A stretch of 41,620 nt of DNA from Roridomyces roridus (lineage: Eukaryota; Basidiomycota; Agaricomycetes; Agaricales; Mycenaceae). Under the pieces are notes generated by a model, which worked only from the letters and a program-made list of their open reading frames with translations, ran no database searches and was not told the origin of the DNA. The translations under genes and the position numbers were made by a program. The stretch's first letter is position 1, and each line of letters begins with the position of its first letter. Of the stretch, positions 30,640-41,620 are shown in pieces. The stretch covers positions 1-41,620 of the forward strand of contig JARKIF010000252.1 in assembly GCA_029378245.1 (NCBI GenBank), given 5' to 3'.

Positions 30640-31290
30640 TTATGCCGAGCCAGTGGCCGGATTATGGTATTACGAGCTGGGTCGAAAGGCATCGCTCAGT
30701 CGTATCCCTGGTTAATCTCGATGTCAGGCCTTGGCCGAGGTTGAACCGGGTGAGTACGTGGTGGAGGAGAGAGAAAAGATGTTGTTGTTTGGAGTCCTTT
30801 GGTCAGCACAGCCGCGATCAATTCTGTCTCGCGTCATCCCTTCGACATCTCGTCTCGACACCCCAGTGCCGACCTCTCTCTGTTCCCCCAAGCCGTGTAT
30901 CCAGGAGAAATCCAGTACACGGCGCTCACTCTGGGTAATTTCACCGGTCCTAATCGAGCAGGTTTGCCTTACAATTCCACACCCGACAGCCGCGGACATG
31001 CCTCCCAGCTGCTTCCCAGGCGATTTCCGAGCATTCACTCCGCACGGGGCAGGAATGTTCCTCGCCTAGCTGACGTCCTCCGCGAACCTCTCACAGCGGC
31101 GCAAGATCCATGGTCTAATGCTCTGATAGAAGCTTTCCTGGAACTCACTCAGCTTGGTTTCCTGGCGTCTGACCCAACTCTGTCTGCGCGTTTCGCGCGA
31201 GGTATTTCTGAGGATATCTCCCCGTCTAGAAAGCTTGGCTCATCGAGTTGGATGATCCCGTCCCAAGTTCGGCCCCTCATGTGTACATAG
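30640..31290 (+). other. Possible plus-strand gene remnant in duplication copy 1
   Basis: A frame reading SQWPDYGITSWVERHRSVVS meets a splice pair, GTGAGT at about 30750 and TTTGGTCAG at about 30806, and then frames such as FPQAVYPGEIQYTALTLGNF. The same splice sites exist in copy 2 (GTAAGT and TTTGGTCAG), which hints at a real transcript. The reading frames do not join cleanly and no domain is recognised. Confidence 0.3.
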
Positions 31291-31390
31291 AGCTCTTTCT
31301 GAATTTTGATAGATCTCACAGAGCTATAAAGCTTTCGTCTTCCTCCGGAGTAGCCACACGATGAGAAAATTCACACACTCAGTCGTCGCT

Positions 31391-32076
31391 TTATGAGAGA
31401 GTGAGTCATCGAACGCGTACTCGAGACAGACTTGGAACAATGTCGCCATTCCAAGGCAAGGATATCCTATCCAGCTCGCATTACTGACGATGTGGTCAGG
31501 GGGACACTTCCACCGATCTCCCATTTTAATCGAAAAATGCGCTCCTGGGGAGTGTATTGCGTGCCCTGTCCTGTCTCGGTATGGTGGCACCGACGATACA
31601 GCTGGAATTAATTGACTCGTCACTTTTTCAGCTCCTGCTTCATACTTGCCGTCCGGTGGTTTTTATGCGGTACCGGTCAAGCGCCACCTAATATATCACT
31701 TGATGGCGACGCCTTGACACGCGCCTTCGCCAGCTCATTCATCTCATCGGTCCCAGGTGAGTCGTGGGTCCACATCTGCTCGTTTTGAACCTGACCTTAC
31801 CGCAGCCAGTGAGGCCGAAATCCGTATGCTGCCCTATCTCTGAACTTCGAGAAGCACGGGGAGCTAGCTGCTAGCACTGACTGCTCGTCGAAGAGCATTG
31901 GAAGCGAATAGAAGGGAGGCTCTGTGCGCAGTATAATCGTAGCGCAAACTTGCTCGATGAGCACAACTCCCCGGGATGCGCAATGAACAGGTCGAAATCT
32001 GGCTGTCGGCGCCTCCACTCGGGTTTGGGGAAGTCTTGATCCGTTTGATATCATCTTCCTCGGCATTCGTTGCCAC
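31391..32076. other. Intergenic region, nothing recognised
   Basis: Lies between duplication copy 1 and the MYND gene. Only short unsupported frames. Confidence 0.5.
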
Positions 32077-33363
32077 ATGACATCCGCTGTTACGGCGGTC
32101 GAAGGACACGGCTGCCAGAACGTGAGCTGCTTCTCGCCATCCGTCTCCGTCTTGACTCCCACCATGCAGGACTCAGCGGCTCGCCCAACGCTCGGTGTTC
32201 ACGCTATTCACCCCAAGAACGCGGAGACCTTCAACTCTGTCGCATCCACTTCGGAGGAGATCCGGACCGGGCGACAATCCCTGCAGACTGCGTGCACCAA
32301 TTGTCATAAGCTCAAGGAGAACGTGAGACGCTGTGCAAAGGTCAGTCGTTTGGCGTTTGGATTACTTACGCTCATGTTCCCTAGTGCAAGGAGGCATGGT
32401 ATTGCTCCAAAGAAGTATGTCCCCTCTCACATAAAAGCCATCCAGTGTTCTGATTTTTGATCCAACTCCAGTGCCAGAAGCAGCACTGGTACGTCTCCGA
32501 TGCACAGAGTTACGCCGTGGCTCATTCAAATCCAGGCCCGCTCACAAAGTATTCTGCCACCCAGTCGAGGGCTCTGGAATCATGAAGCTTGTCAACAACT
32601 TCTCGGCGAACCCGTTTCTCATGTTGTACCTGGAAGCAGCCTTGATCCAGAAGTTTGACCTCCTCAATAACCCTCGCCGCGAGCCACCTCACAGCGCTCG
32701 TATCGACGTCGGTATAGAGCCGGCGGAGATCCCCGATTTCCTGGCGGTTTTTGAGGGACAGCAGACTCGCACCGCTGAAGAGATGGGCGGCATGATGCAA
32801 ATCAATACGATCGAGCCGCTGAAAGCTATCCCCAGCTCGCAGCTCTCCCCGGAGCGTGCACTCATTTGGAACAGAACACAGGAGTCGGGTGCAGGGCAAA
32901 TTTGTTTCGGGATCATCGAGTTCGGAAATGGAGAAAGTGAGCAAACGATCGCAGCTCCCATGCTCATTCACCCGATGGCGATGGAATTTGTGAGGGAGGC
33001 ACACCCAGACACACGCACGTCTGCCTTGACGGGGGAGGTGACCATCGTACCCTTCAGTTTCGATCAATGTATCGAGTAAGTTGAGCCCCGCCCGTGTCTG
33101 GAACTGAATTAACATTTCCACTCGTGTGCAGGCATATGAACATGCACATTCGAGCGGACAAGAAAAATCAACTCCTGCTGCGCACCGCACTTCGTGCATC
33201 CGATATCCAGGCCATTCGAGGTGCAGCAGAAAACCGAAGTACGCGGTCTGCGCAAGCGATTCGCACCAAGATGGCCAGGGAGTCTATCTACAAGCCGACG
33301 CGGCTGACATTTGTCGATGCACGGGGCGATGACGGAGAAACATCACTCTCGTCGTTGGATTAG
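32077..33363 (+). CDS. MYND-type zinc-finger protein
   Basis: Exons 32077-32340, 32385-32414, 32472-32488, 32536-33075, 33132-33363 join in phase. The MYND finger is split by four short exons and reads CTNCHKLKENVRRCAKCKEA, then WYCSKECQKQHWPAHKVFCH, with all the Cys/His zinc ligands present. The remaining ~260 residues have no recognised domain (e.g. FSANPFLMLYLEAALIQKFD and IEPLKAIPSSQLSPERALIW), a layout common in basidiomycete MYND proteins. MYND fingers bind proline-rich partners. A further 48 bp in-frame intron may lie at 32119-32166 (GTGAGC...TGCAG), so the N-terminus is uncertain. The gene sits between the two copies of the segmental duplication. Confidence 0.9.
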
Positions 33364-33949
33364 TCGTTACAACCCCAAATCGAAGGATAGTGTATGTATT
33401 ACTGAGACGGCACCGAAAATCCCTTAATAAGCGTTCGCCATTGTGGCCACACGCAACCTGTTTATATCATCGGCAGAAATGGTTGGATGACTGCTCATTG
33501 CGTGGCGTGCGTACATACGTGTGGCTCCGCGCAGTGCGCCCGCAGTGGAGCTGGTTGGGAATTTAGATTGCTCCCGGTCTTGATCTCAAGATTTGTAAAA
33601 TGTAAAATGCAGGATGTAAGGCAACACACCTGGATATCGATCATAGCCCTATGAAGGTATTCCATATGAGAGATTCTACTGTAGCATCAGTAGCCAGATG
33701 TAGCATCAAGGACACCTCGGAGGAAAATACTGTGCAAGAGTCCTTGGATTTTGAATGGAATCTCGGCAGAGGTAGCCGTGAACACTGAAGGACTCGTACA
33801 AGCAGCCTGAACAGTAAATTGCAAGTGGGATTGTGGAATACTTATGACGTGACCGCAGATTCAGGCTGGAAAGCTCCAGGTTCAGGCGATGTCATCAATG
33901 AAGATTCGAACACAGACAGACTCGAGAACTAGTCCGTAAGAGATGTGAT
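33364..33949. other. Intergenic region, nothing recognised
   Basis: Only short frames. Contains a small local repeat of TGTAGCATCA (about 33680-33710). Confidence 0.5.
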
Positions 33950-36580
33950 TGTTTGATTGATCGATGATGATGAATTGCGGATTGTTCGAAGTTCGAACAT
34001 TCGCAGACCGATTCGCTCTCCACGGACCGGATTTATGCATCGAGTACAATGCGAGCCAATCGTCAAGCCAACTGACAATAGCCGTACGATCCCTGCCCTT
34101 GTACCCATTTCGGCACAAGGTGTTCTTGTACTTTCAGAAGGCACCATTGCTTATATTCACGCCGTCCTTTGTCTATTATACACATGTCCATTCTCCCACC
34201 GACGCGGGCTACTCTACACATTGTCCACAAAAGCAAGAACACTACAATCAAATCAAGACGGAGAGCAAAATCAAAAGTATAACGCTACAAAACAATGTCC
34301 AACTGGAGAGCGAGAGAGAGGTGCAAGAGGAGCAGACTGTGCGGCGAGAGAGATGGGCATACATGAACAGCGGATAGACGAAGGTGCGTGCTCACTATAA
34401 CAAATGAGGTCCGTGCCCTCATCGATGCGCGGCACACAGATTCGGCCCAGGACGATGCAAGAGTACCGGACACACGTAGGGGTGTGGAAGTGCCGCCCTG
34501 CAAGTCCGAAGGCGCTTGCATATCCCCGGCTGACCATGACATAATCAAACCGCTCGACGCGATCAACCACAGAGAGTCGCGCCCGAAGGCCGATGGGGAA
34601 GCCTTGCTGGAGTGACAGGCGGATCCCGGCGAGGACGAAGGAGGCTTCGATGGCCAGGGCGCGGTCCCGGTGGCTCCAGATGGACGGTGGGATTTCAAAA
34701 GCGGCTCCGATGGGCTGACCAGCTGAAGGCAAGGTGCGTGGATTAATTCGAGTTCTGCAAGAGCGGGGTGGCACTGACCGACGACGATCCTCCAGGATAG
34801 CGAGTGCTCGCTGCGAATGCGGTACTCCAACCATATGTTGAGGGAGTTGAAGTAGTGGGCGGTGGGGTGGGAGTGGGGTAAGGTGAGTGTGGCGCTGGCA
34901 CATGGGAACCCGCTCGGCAGAGGATTCTGACCACTCTCTAACAGAGTGATGCATCCTATGATCAAGTGAACGAGCGGTTGTGGAACGGCGGGGACTGAGG
35001 GACATCGTGCGGGAGGGAGTTGGTCGTCGTCGAAGGTGCGGGGATGTCTACTCGCAGGCGACGCTCAGCCGTTATATGCCCTGCCCGAATCATGCTTGGG
35101 CCCTCGCTGGGTGACGAAAGGGGTAAAGGCATCGCCGGAGGGCCAAGGCGCATCAATTAGAGCACCCGGCATCGCGGCGTGCGCTTTCTGAAGTAATCAT
35201 TTGAATTCAAGTTGGCGGCGGGGATGAATGCGGCTGTTCCTGTTCTCAAACATTCTTCCATATTCCCAAATAAGGTGCTTGGTAGACAGCATGGCGACCG
35301 GAATTGGAGTACACGGTCGTTAGGCGGTGCGAATTTCGTTAACGGGTCCAAACGGATAGCTCCCAGGCGAAGAGAGAGAGTCATCGGCATGCAACCAATC
35401 AATCGGGCTTCCAACAGGGGTCAAAGTAGCAGAAGCCGAGGGACGCCGACGATCTCTGCGACAGTGCCGGCGCAGAACGACGGAACCATCAGAATTGACC
35501 CAATCTGATCACAGATTGGATATGTCGGCTGGGAATGCTAGAGGGATCTTCGGATCAAGCTCCAGTCAGGTGAATTGTACGCAGGCTGCGAGGACGAGGC
35601 ATCTCCCAGGACCAGCGGGATGTACTAGTGGGTGATATGTGCACGCCGGACTCACGGACTCTCGAAGGCGATTGCTTGATGATCTTTATTTCGACCGTAG
35701 ATTGTGGAATAAGAGCGCAGGACCGAGGGAAGAGACCCAGAGTGGGTAGAAATGGACTCCAAAGTAAGCATAAGGACTTGGACGATGCGGAAACGAAGTC
35801 TGCTGGTCACTTCACATTTCAGTCTTGATTCCGAGTCAGTGGCCGTGATTACTTATACGAGCTGGGTAAGGCATCTTTCGGTCGTGTCCTTGGGTGATCT
35901 CGATGTCAGGCCTTGGCCGAAGTTGAACCGGGTAAGTACGTGGTGGAGGAGAGAGAAAAGATGCTGTTGTTTGGAGCTCGAGTCCTTTGGTCAGTACAGC
36001 CGCAATCAATTCTGTCTTGCGTCTTTCCGTCGGCATCTCGTCTCGACTCCCGAGCTCTCTCTCTGTGTTCCCCCAGGCCGTGTATCCAGGGAAAATGGAG
36101 TACGCGGCGCTCATCCTGAGTGATTTCACTGGTTCTAATCAAGCAGGGTTGCCCTACAATTCCGATGACACCCGACCGCCGCGGACGCCTTCCCGGGCTG
36201 GATTCCAGAACATTCACTCCGCAGCTATGTTCCTCGCCTAGTTGCCGTCCTCCGGGAACGTCTCACAGCGGCGCAAGCCCCATGGTGGGATACTCTCATA
36301 GAGCTGTGGAACTCACTCAGCTTGGTTGCCTGGCGAATATGACCCAACTCTGCGCGATTCGCGCGAGGTATTTCTGAGGATGTCTTCCTGTCCAAGAAGC
36401 CTCGCTCAGCAAGTTGGATGATTCCGTTGCAGACTTACAGTTAACCATTCGTGCGTCTTAAATTCGCCGCCTCATCTGCGGAATTCTTTCTAAAGAATTC
36501 TGATAGATCTCGCAGATCTATAAACTTTCCTCTTCCTCCGGAGTAGCCACATGAGGAGAAAATTCACGAACACATCTATT
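33950..36580. repeat. Segmental duplication, copy 2 (~2.6 kb)
   Basis: Direct repeat of 28822-31390. Differences include a 25-base deletion at about 34540 and a short insertion near 34255 (GACGGAGAGCAAAATC). There is also an extra G near 34991 and many substitutions beyond about 35440. The last clear match is the TCTTCCTCCGGAGTAGCCAC block near 36530. Confidence 0.9.
34271..35005 (-). pseudogene. Frameshifted copy of the 184-aa hypothetical gene
   Basis: Same promoter, ATG (35005) and intron as the copy 1 gene. One extra G near 34991 shifts the frame after five codons, and a 25-base deletion near 34540 changes the C-terminal frame. The original frame could only be used from a non-ATG or later start. 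It is most likely inactive, or encodes an altered protein. Confidence 0.6.
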
Positions 36581-38351
36581 CGAGACGTCCAGAGCCGGGT
36601 ATCCATAGGCACGAGACTCAGAAGACGCCGTGCACCTCAACAGCCTGATTTCCTCGCTGGTTATTATCTGAGACTGCCTAACCGGCCAGCCTAGCCATCC
36701 GGCCACTTGCCTCATGCAAGGCCCCAAGCTATTATTCTTACCCAGTCGTTGTGGCACATTGGAAAGGGTGTACATGCGTCTTCAGAAACCAAATTTGGGG
36801 TTGATTGATTGAGTTGCCGTGATGCTGTAGTCCTTGGATACGCACTGATGTCTTTGCACATGGGCAGCTCTATGTGGCCCTTTCCCGTTGCACATCCAGC
36901 CATAGAGTAAAGGCATTACTTCATGATGACAAGTATAATACTTTGGTTACAAAGAATGTAGTATATAAAGAGGTCCTTATATAAAATTTCCCTCCAAGGA
37001 ACAACAGTCCTGACACCAACCTGAGATTCAACAGTAATCCCACCCTGAGATTCAGCAGCGCGCCCCCGGGTTTGGGAGCTGTTGATCCGCCGTAGGTAGG
37101 GGCTGAGCGCCAGCGAGCGCCCCTGCCGAAGGCAGGATCATTAAGCTTGTCCTTGGAGACCGGGGCGTATGTCCGAGAAACGTGACTTCTTATTTTAACT
37201 TTGGCATCGCTGGCACTCCACTGCCTCTTTCTCGACGACCACCCCGCCAATTCGCGACTTCCTGAGCTCGAACTGCTCTGCGGACCCTGGGCTACCCCTC
37301 ATACCATGCACAAGCTGCGGATTATCCCCTGAATCCCGCCATACGACTCAAGATTCAGGCCGAAGTAGCAAAATCTTTCACACTTGAAGATGTCGGAATG
37401 ATTCCTCTGTATCGGACGCACTCTGCCTGGCGCCGTGCCCGAACTTTGTAGGGTCAGTGAGTATAGTCCATGTACCCCATCGACGGTACTAACATGTATT
37501 TAGCGATTTTGCTCGTCGTCTTTGAGGCCAACCTCTGTGCATTGCCTGTTTCCCGACGCCGGACATTGCGAGATTTTTTGGCGAGGATGGAGGGTGGCAG
37601 CGGCGGAAATGGCTCATGCAGTGCGTACACATACACGTCATCTTGACCTAGCCTGCTCACCGTGGGATTGGCCCCGCATCGAACCGTGAGAGAACGCAGT
37701 AGTTGGCGCAGCCGAGCGTATCAAAACAAAACCGACGCTCGAACCTTCTATACCCAAATAACCAAATCAAAGGAATTCCATGCCGACTCACGCTAGATTT
37801 CCTGGACACGACGAGAATGGATCATTGCATAGCTTCGGGGACAGGGCAGCCAGATGGCAGAGATGTTGAGTTGGGCCAGCTATAGATGCCGAATGAAACA
37901 ACCGTTGCGGCACGTTGGAGGGGCGGGGCCGGTTACATATTTCTGCTGACTGACGGATCCGAGCTTCCGAGCGTATCACGGAGGGAAGAAGTTGCCGGTT
38001 TGATATAATCACATCGTGATTTCTTGGCACGGAAGTTGAGCATTTGCCGGCTACTCAAGGAGGCGTGAGTGCAATAATGTATCCATACAAGTGGTTCTGG
38101 GAGAAGCTGGGAAGTCTGAGCTAGGTAGTTGGCGGGACAGGCTACGAGGAGTGGAGAGATGGTCGGTTGGAGAGGGCATAGGAATCAAATGTCAAGGCAC
38201 CAACAGATGGCCAGATGGCACGTCAGGAAACCAGGGGAAGGTTCGCGTGGGACCACTGTACTACGATCAAAGAAGCTTGGGTAGCATGTGGGACGCTGTA
38301 TTACTCATGGAAACTAATAGATACCGAGGGAATGTATATAAGGAGTCAGTA
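36581..38351. other. Intergenic region, no supported gene
   Basis: No protein family was recognised. A two-unit tandem repeat of CTGAGATTCAACAG (37021 and 37045, 24-base period) and a small GC-rich hairpin cluster (about 37098-37135, including CTGCCGAAGGCAG) are the only structures noted. TATATAAG at about 38335 is a TATA-like site just before the hairpin-led repeat. Confidence 0.5.
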
Positions 38352-39131
38352 GGTTCCGAGTCTTAAAATTTATTTAAGCTCGGTCTGATCGGCCGTTTTC
38401 CCCGCCAGAGTGGGGGCGCATCCTTTCGATGACGTCAGTGTCGGTGGTGGGATCACTTCCATTTAAGGTAATTTTCCGATCATTTTGGCTCCTTTGGATA
38501 CTCCTCAGTCATTCTCTCTTTACGGCCTTGAACCCGCCGGTCTGCGTTGGGTCTGCGTGGTACCATCTCCGCCGCCCAAAGTCGACGGAAGCAGAACGGC
38601 ATCGGTCCGACCGGACCATGTTGGCTGCCGATGACAGGGTCAGTTGGCAGCTCGGCACGCTCTTGCTTCCCACCACCATGCCAACACTATGCAGAGTGCT
38701 CAGTGCTCGACCGTGACGGCCATTTCAAATCTCCGCTACTCTATGCACAACAAATTTGTCCTTCTCCGGTACAGTACTCTGGTTCACTTCATGAATCCCT
38801 CGGCTCTTTACCATTTTCACGGCACTGTCTGGATTCTACGGTCTACCAAGTACTCGTGTGCAGCCTTGCACATCTCCCTGGCTCATGGGCCTTGTCGCCA
38901 TTTGGCCAAGTTCCAACATTGTTCTGTCCCCCTGTTGCCAGCTCTGGCCACAAATTGTACACTTCCACCGTCACTGCTATTAAATATTTTTACAGTGCCC
39001 CTGATCAAAGTTCTCCCCTTACATCCCCCACCCTCCCCATCATCAATGGTTGTCGGCAACCTTCCCTACCTTCCCGAGTGCCAGCTAAACCACCCAGACT
39101 CGGATTGCCATGCGAAGCAATGGCCCTTAAA
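38352..39131 (+). repeat. Hairpin-led repeat, copy 1
   Basis: Begins GGTTCCGAGTCTTAAAATTT and forms a hairpin at 38356-38383 (CCGAG-T-CTTAAA paired with TTTAAG-CTCGG). Blocks shared with copy 2 (40348-40902) follow in the same order: GCTCGGTCTGATCGGCC, TCGATGAC, AAGGTAATT, TGGCTCCT, CTCAGTCA, and finally GACTCGGATTGCCATGC and CAATGGCCCT. A TATA-like site lies about 20 bases upstream. It could be a solo LTR, a short retroelement, or a structured transcript family. Confidence 0.65.
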
Positions 39132-39357
39132 GGCAGGTAGCCTAGTAAGACAGACAAGCTTCGGGGTATTACACGCCCTCAAATATTACATCAGTTCATT
39201 GGCTATCATCTATCTTGCCCTGGGATTCGTCTCAGCGTTCTGGTTGTGCGTCGTCTTCAAGATCGGTTTGGATTGGGTTGGGATTGGTACTGGTCTTGGT
39301 CTTGGGTTCGGGTTTGTTATGATTCTGCTTTCTGCGGGCGTATGTCGGCTGTCGTAA
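38690..39357 (+). CDS. Long frame with C-terminal hydrophobic segments, unrecognised
   Basis: From an ATG near 38690 the frame stays open for about 220 codons. The last 60 residues are strongly hydrophobic (SSLAIIYLALGFVSAFWLCV, then IGTGLGLGFGFVMILLSAGV), like two membrane spans. The frame overlaps the repeat body, and copy 2 does not keep it open in the same way, so it may be chance or a decayed membrane protein. Confidence 0.3.
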
Positions 39358-39793
39358 GCTGATGTCGAATATAATTAAATGTGTAGCTTGGGGAGTTGGC
39401 GTAAGTCGTAGAGACGACGGAGCGAGTTATGAGACGAAAGCGGAATTATAGTCGGTCGTTCAAGTCGTTGTAGACTTGAAATCTCAGAATTTAGGTTCAG
39501 GAAACCCTCAATGCGAGTGACTCAACTTCAATCACACAAAGACGAGATGTCTGCGATCACTTATCCTGACCCTGACCTCGAAGCGCGGAAGCTTCAGACC
39601 CAGGGCACTGTTCCTTTAGGCACGCAGCTCGGACGCAGGTCGAATTGGCTCATGGCTATACAGCTAAGCCGCTTCTAGCGAGGAAAGTGGGAGTAGTCTC
39701 CGAGTAGACGTTCTACGTAGTGGTATGAAAGTAAGTGTGTTCTTCATCACATGAGAGGGGGCTCTCATTATATAGTACCTACTACAGATCTTG

Positions 39794-39858
39794 CTAGAAC
39801 ATTCATGTAAAGACTGTGAGACAGAAAGGAAAGCCAGATGTTCTAGAATGTTCCGGGA
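39794..39858. promoter_or_regulatory. Heat-shock-element-like motif and inverted repeat
   Basis: TTCTAGAATGTTCCGGGA at 39841-39858 has the nTTCnnGAAnnTTCnnGGA pattern of a heat-shock factor site. CTAGAACAT at 39794-39802 is inverted as ATGTTCTAG at 39838-39846. No gene is clearly placed to use it. Confidence 0.35.
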
Positions 39859-40347
39859 GACTCCAATAGCATTCTGAACTCTGGGTGTACAGCTGGTTCC
39901 ATACTAGTACTAACTACAATGGCTGTGGTTTGACGAATGAACCAAGTCCAAATGATGGCATCAAGTGATCTTGATAGCGGAGTCCAAGTCATTCGAAAGC
40001 TTAATGACAAGGTAGTTGAATCGAGCAGTGTGTCTGTACTTATGATCGGGCGGAGTCCGAGTCACAAAATGAATTGCAAGAATATTAGTAATATACACAG
40101 ATTTCCAAAATACACACAAAAATCTGATATACACAACAGGGTTGCGTGCACGTGTGAAGGACTTGGGATTTGATTGGATTTAGGCTCTGGATAGGGTTTG
40201 GGTCGGTTGAGTTCGGGAAGTTTAGTTGGGCACCAATTTGATTTGATTTTGGGTCTACATCATGCGCGTCGAGCTTGAGGGAGTCACCATCACCTATAAA
40301 ATAGTCAGTTCAGCTTCAGCCTTTAGCTCGCTGCTGCATCGGAGTTT

Positions 40348-40902
40348 GGTTCCGAGTCTTAAAATTTATTTTAAGCTCGGTCTTATCGGCCCGTTTCCCG
40401 CGAAAGTGGGGTCCCATTTTTTTCGATGACATCTTTGAGCCCTGCTTGTTTGCACGCGTACAACTGCCTTATAAGGTAATTCTGAGGCTCTTCTGGCTCC
40501 TCTCAGTCAATTACTCTTACGCATCTTGATTGTTGCTCACTTCTGCCGGCCTCCGTGTTATTAAAATCTCTGCCGACGGCGAGTCGGACGCGGAACGGGA
40601 TCGGAAGTCTGGCAGCCGATGAGTTGTCGGTTACTTAACTGCTTCCCACCTGCAGGTGACAATGTCCTCCAACTCCGGCTCCCTGGTCTCAGCCAGTTTT
40701 CATTTCTGGCGTTCTACCTGACTACTTATGTACGCTGGCCAATTTCAGCCAATTTATTGGTTTTCGGCTCACTTACTACAGTCTACAGGTCTTTGGATGC
40801 TCGTGTCCGCGCGTCTTGACTCTCAGGGTCTCCTGGTGTCAGCAAATCGAATCCACTAACCCCGGACTCGGATTGCCATGCAACAGCAATGGCCCTCAAA
40901 AA
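40348..40902 (+). repeat. Hairpin-led repeat, copy 2
   Basis: Same order of blocks as copy 1, but about 230 bases shorter. The hairpin at 40352-40380 (CCGAG-T-CTTAAAA/TTTTAAG-CTCGG) is one base pair longer than in copy 1, so the fold is kept despite sequence change. A TATA-like TATAAAAT lies at about 40293. Confidence 0.65.
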
Positions 40903-41620
40903 GCACGTTCAGATTTCAAGTGGTCTTCGTTGTGTTTGAGTCGGATTCAAAGTGTACTGTTCACTGAGAAGCCCCGCTCGCATTTCAATTCTCCGTTGGT
41001 TCTAGTGGTTGTGTTAGGATTTGGTGTACATTGGGTTTTTAGAGTTGTTTTATACACTCGAGACCAGTTACATTATTTCTCGGCGTATCCATCTCTGAGA
41101 CAGCGGCAGCGTTATCAGCGGAGTCCATATGCGGCAGCACTCCACCCCGTCTCGGGCTATTTCAAGGAGATTATCCACATTCACGGGCGCTTACTAGATA
41201 CAAACGATATTTCAACACCAACTGGTCACCTCCACCCCATGAAACATATTTTGAGCTCCGACCATGCACCGTCGCCGAGCCTCCTCCACCGCACTCGTGA
41301 TGCTCAACGTACACAACGTTCTGCGCGACTGTTTTTTGGTCCCGCGTGCTGCAACGGACGGTCACAAGCTATCTTCGTGACTTCCATGCCTCACCGCGCC
41401 CAGCTGCTGAGCTGCACACTTCTAGTCCCTCATGTCGGCGCCCTGTCATTAGGCACAGTCAAATACACAAATATGTTCCATTAAAAGGCTACGGGTGAAC
41501 GCCACCGCGCGTCGATTTGCATGCCCCCGGGGTCTCTGGGCAGCCTATCCATTGCATGTCGTGTACACAGCGACGCGGTTCGTGGCAGGTATCCGCAGCA
41601 GCAGATCGAGGACAGTCCGA
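40903..41620. other. Right end of window, no supported gene
   Basis: A plus-strand frame runs to 41484 but has mixed composition and no recognisable features beyond a short hydrophobic stretch (LVLVVVLGFGVHWVFRVVLY) in the place where copy 1's frame is hydrophobic. Nothing else is seen. Confidence 0.4.

Larger units (their letters stand above)
28822..31390. repeat. Segmental duplication, copy 1 (~2.6 kb)
   Basis: Matches 33950-36580 in the same orientation, at an offset of about 5145 bases. Roughly 29000-30300 is nearly identical between copies, while 30300-31390 has many substitutions and small indels. It begins about 230 bp after the monooxygenase stop. It carries a minus-strand gene (29863-29253) and a diverging plus-strand frame. 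No terminal repeats or target duplications are visible, so it looks like a local duplication rather than a transposon. Confidence 0.9.

Noticed and set aside
37091..37143. Sequence resembling the 3' end of 18S rRNA (GTAGGT ... AGGATCATTA)
   Set aside because: Only a 10-base exact match; the neighbouring bases do not match rRNA or ITS1.
37610..37745. Possible minus-strand tRNA or SINE (GGTTCGATGCG)
   Set aside because: Box A placement and stems are poor, and no second copy was seen in the window.
38091..38366. Frame with a GxGKS-like start (LGEAGKSELGSW)
   Set aside because: Only a chance Walker-like string in a short low-quality frame; no hydrophobic strand before it and no NTPase features after it.
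38352..40902. The two hairpin-led repeats as the LTRs of one retrotransposon
   Set aside because: Lengths differ by ~230 bases, no primer-binding site or pol-like frame lies between them, and TG...CA ends are not visible. Solo or unrelated copies remain possible.
1..41620. CRISPR arrays, bacterial-type operons, rRNA genes
   Set aside because: No regularly spaced repeats, no Shine-Dalgarno-led gene strings and no rRNA blocks; the intron-rich genes show a eukaryote.

Overview
The window looks like genomic DNA of a filamentous basidiomycete, most likely an agaricomycete. Reasons: protein genes are cut by many short GT-AG introns (44 to 61 bp); there is a large NACHT-WD40 NOD-like receptor gene of the type expanded in these fungi; and there are a RecQ-like helicase fragment, a MYND protein, a salicylate-hydroxylase-like flavoprotein and many non-autonomous transposons. 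No bacterial operons, CRISPR arrays, rRNA genes or canonical tRNA genes were seen. Exon models below were made by hand from reading frame, splice signals and phase.

Layout. 1-2539: decayed, internally deleted copy of the NLR gene. 2540-5480: gene-poor, with a roughly 1.5 kb inverted-repeat element (3730-5244). 5479-7560: nested palindrome; an inner element with ~50 bp inverted ends carries a RecQ helicase fragment. 7696-9143: poorly defined minus-strand gene(s). 10209-12070: NmrA-like gene broken by a frameshift and by a 516 bp CACTA-type element with an ATT target duplication. 12582-17611: apparently intact NLR gene (C2-like, helical, NACHT and WD40 parts, about 1548 aa). 17678-18446: Mutator-like MITE with a 9 bp target duplication just after the NLR stop. 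19680-22031 (-): C2H2 zinc-finger transcription factor. 22650-24200: dispersed tRNA-like (SINE) repeats. 24635-25455 (-): 238 aa glycine-rich coiled-coil protein. 26869-28595: FAD monooxygenase. 28822-31390 and 33950-36580: a ~2.6 kb direct segmental duplication flanking a MYND zinc-finger gene (32077-33363). 38352-41484: two copies of a repeat that begins with a conserved hairpin.

The genes do not form an obvious pathway. The window reads as a fast-evolving accessory region in which an innate-immunity-type receptor has been duplicated and one copy has decayed. Several small transposon families have inserted, one of them into a gene, and a local duplication surrounds the MYND gene. The clearest new observations are the CACTA and Mutator-like elements with their target duplications, the intact/decayed NLR pair, the tRNA-like repeat family, the uneven segmental duplication, and the hairpin-led repeat at the right end.
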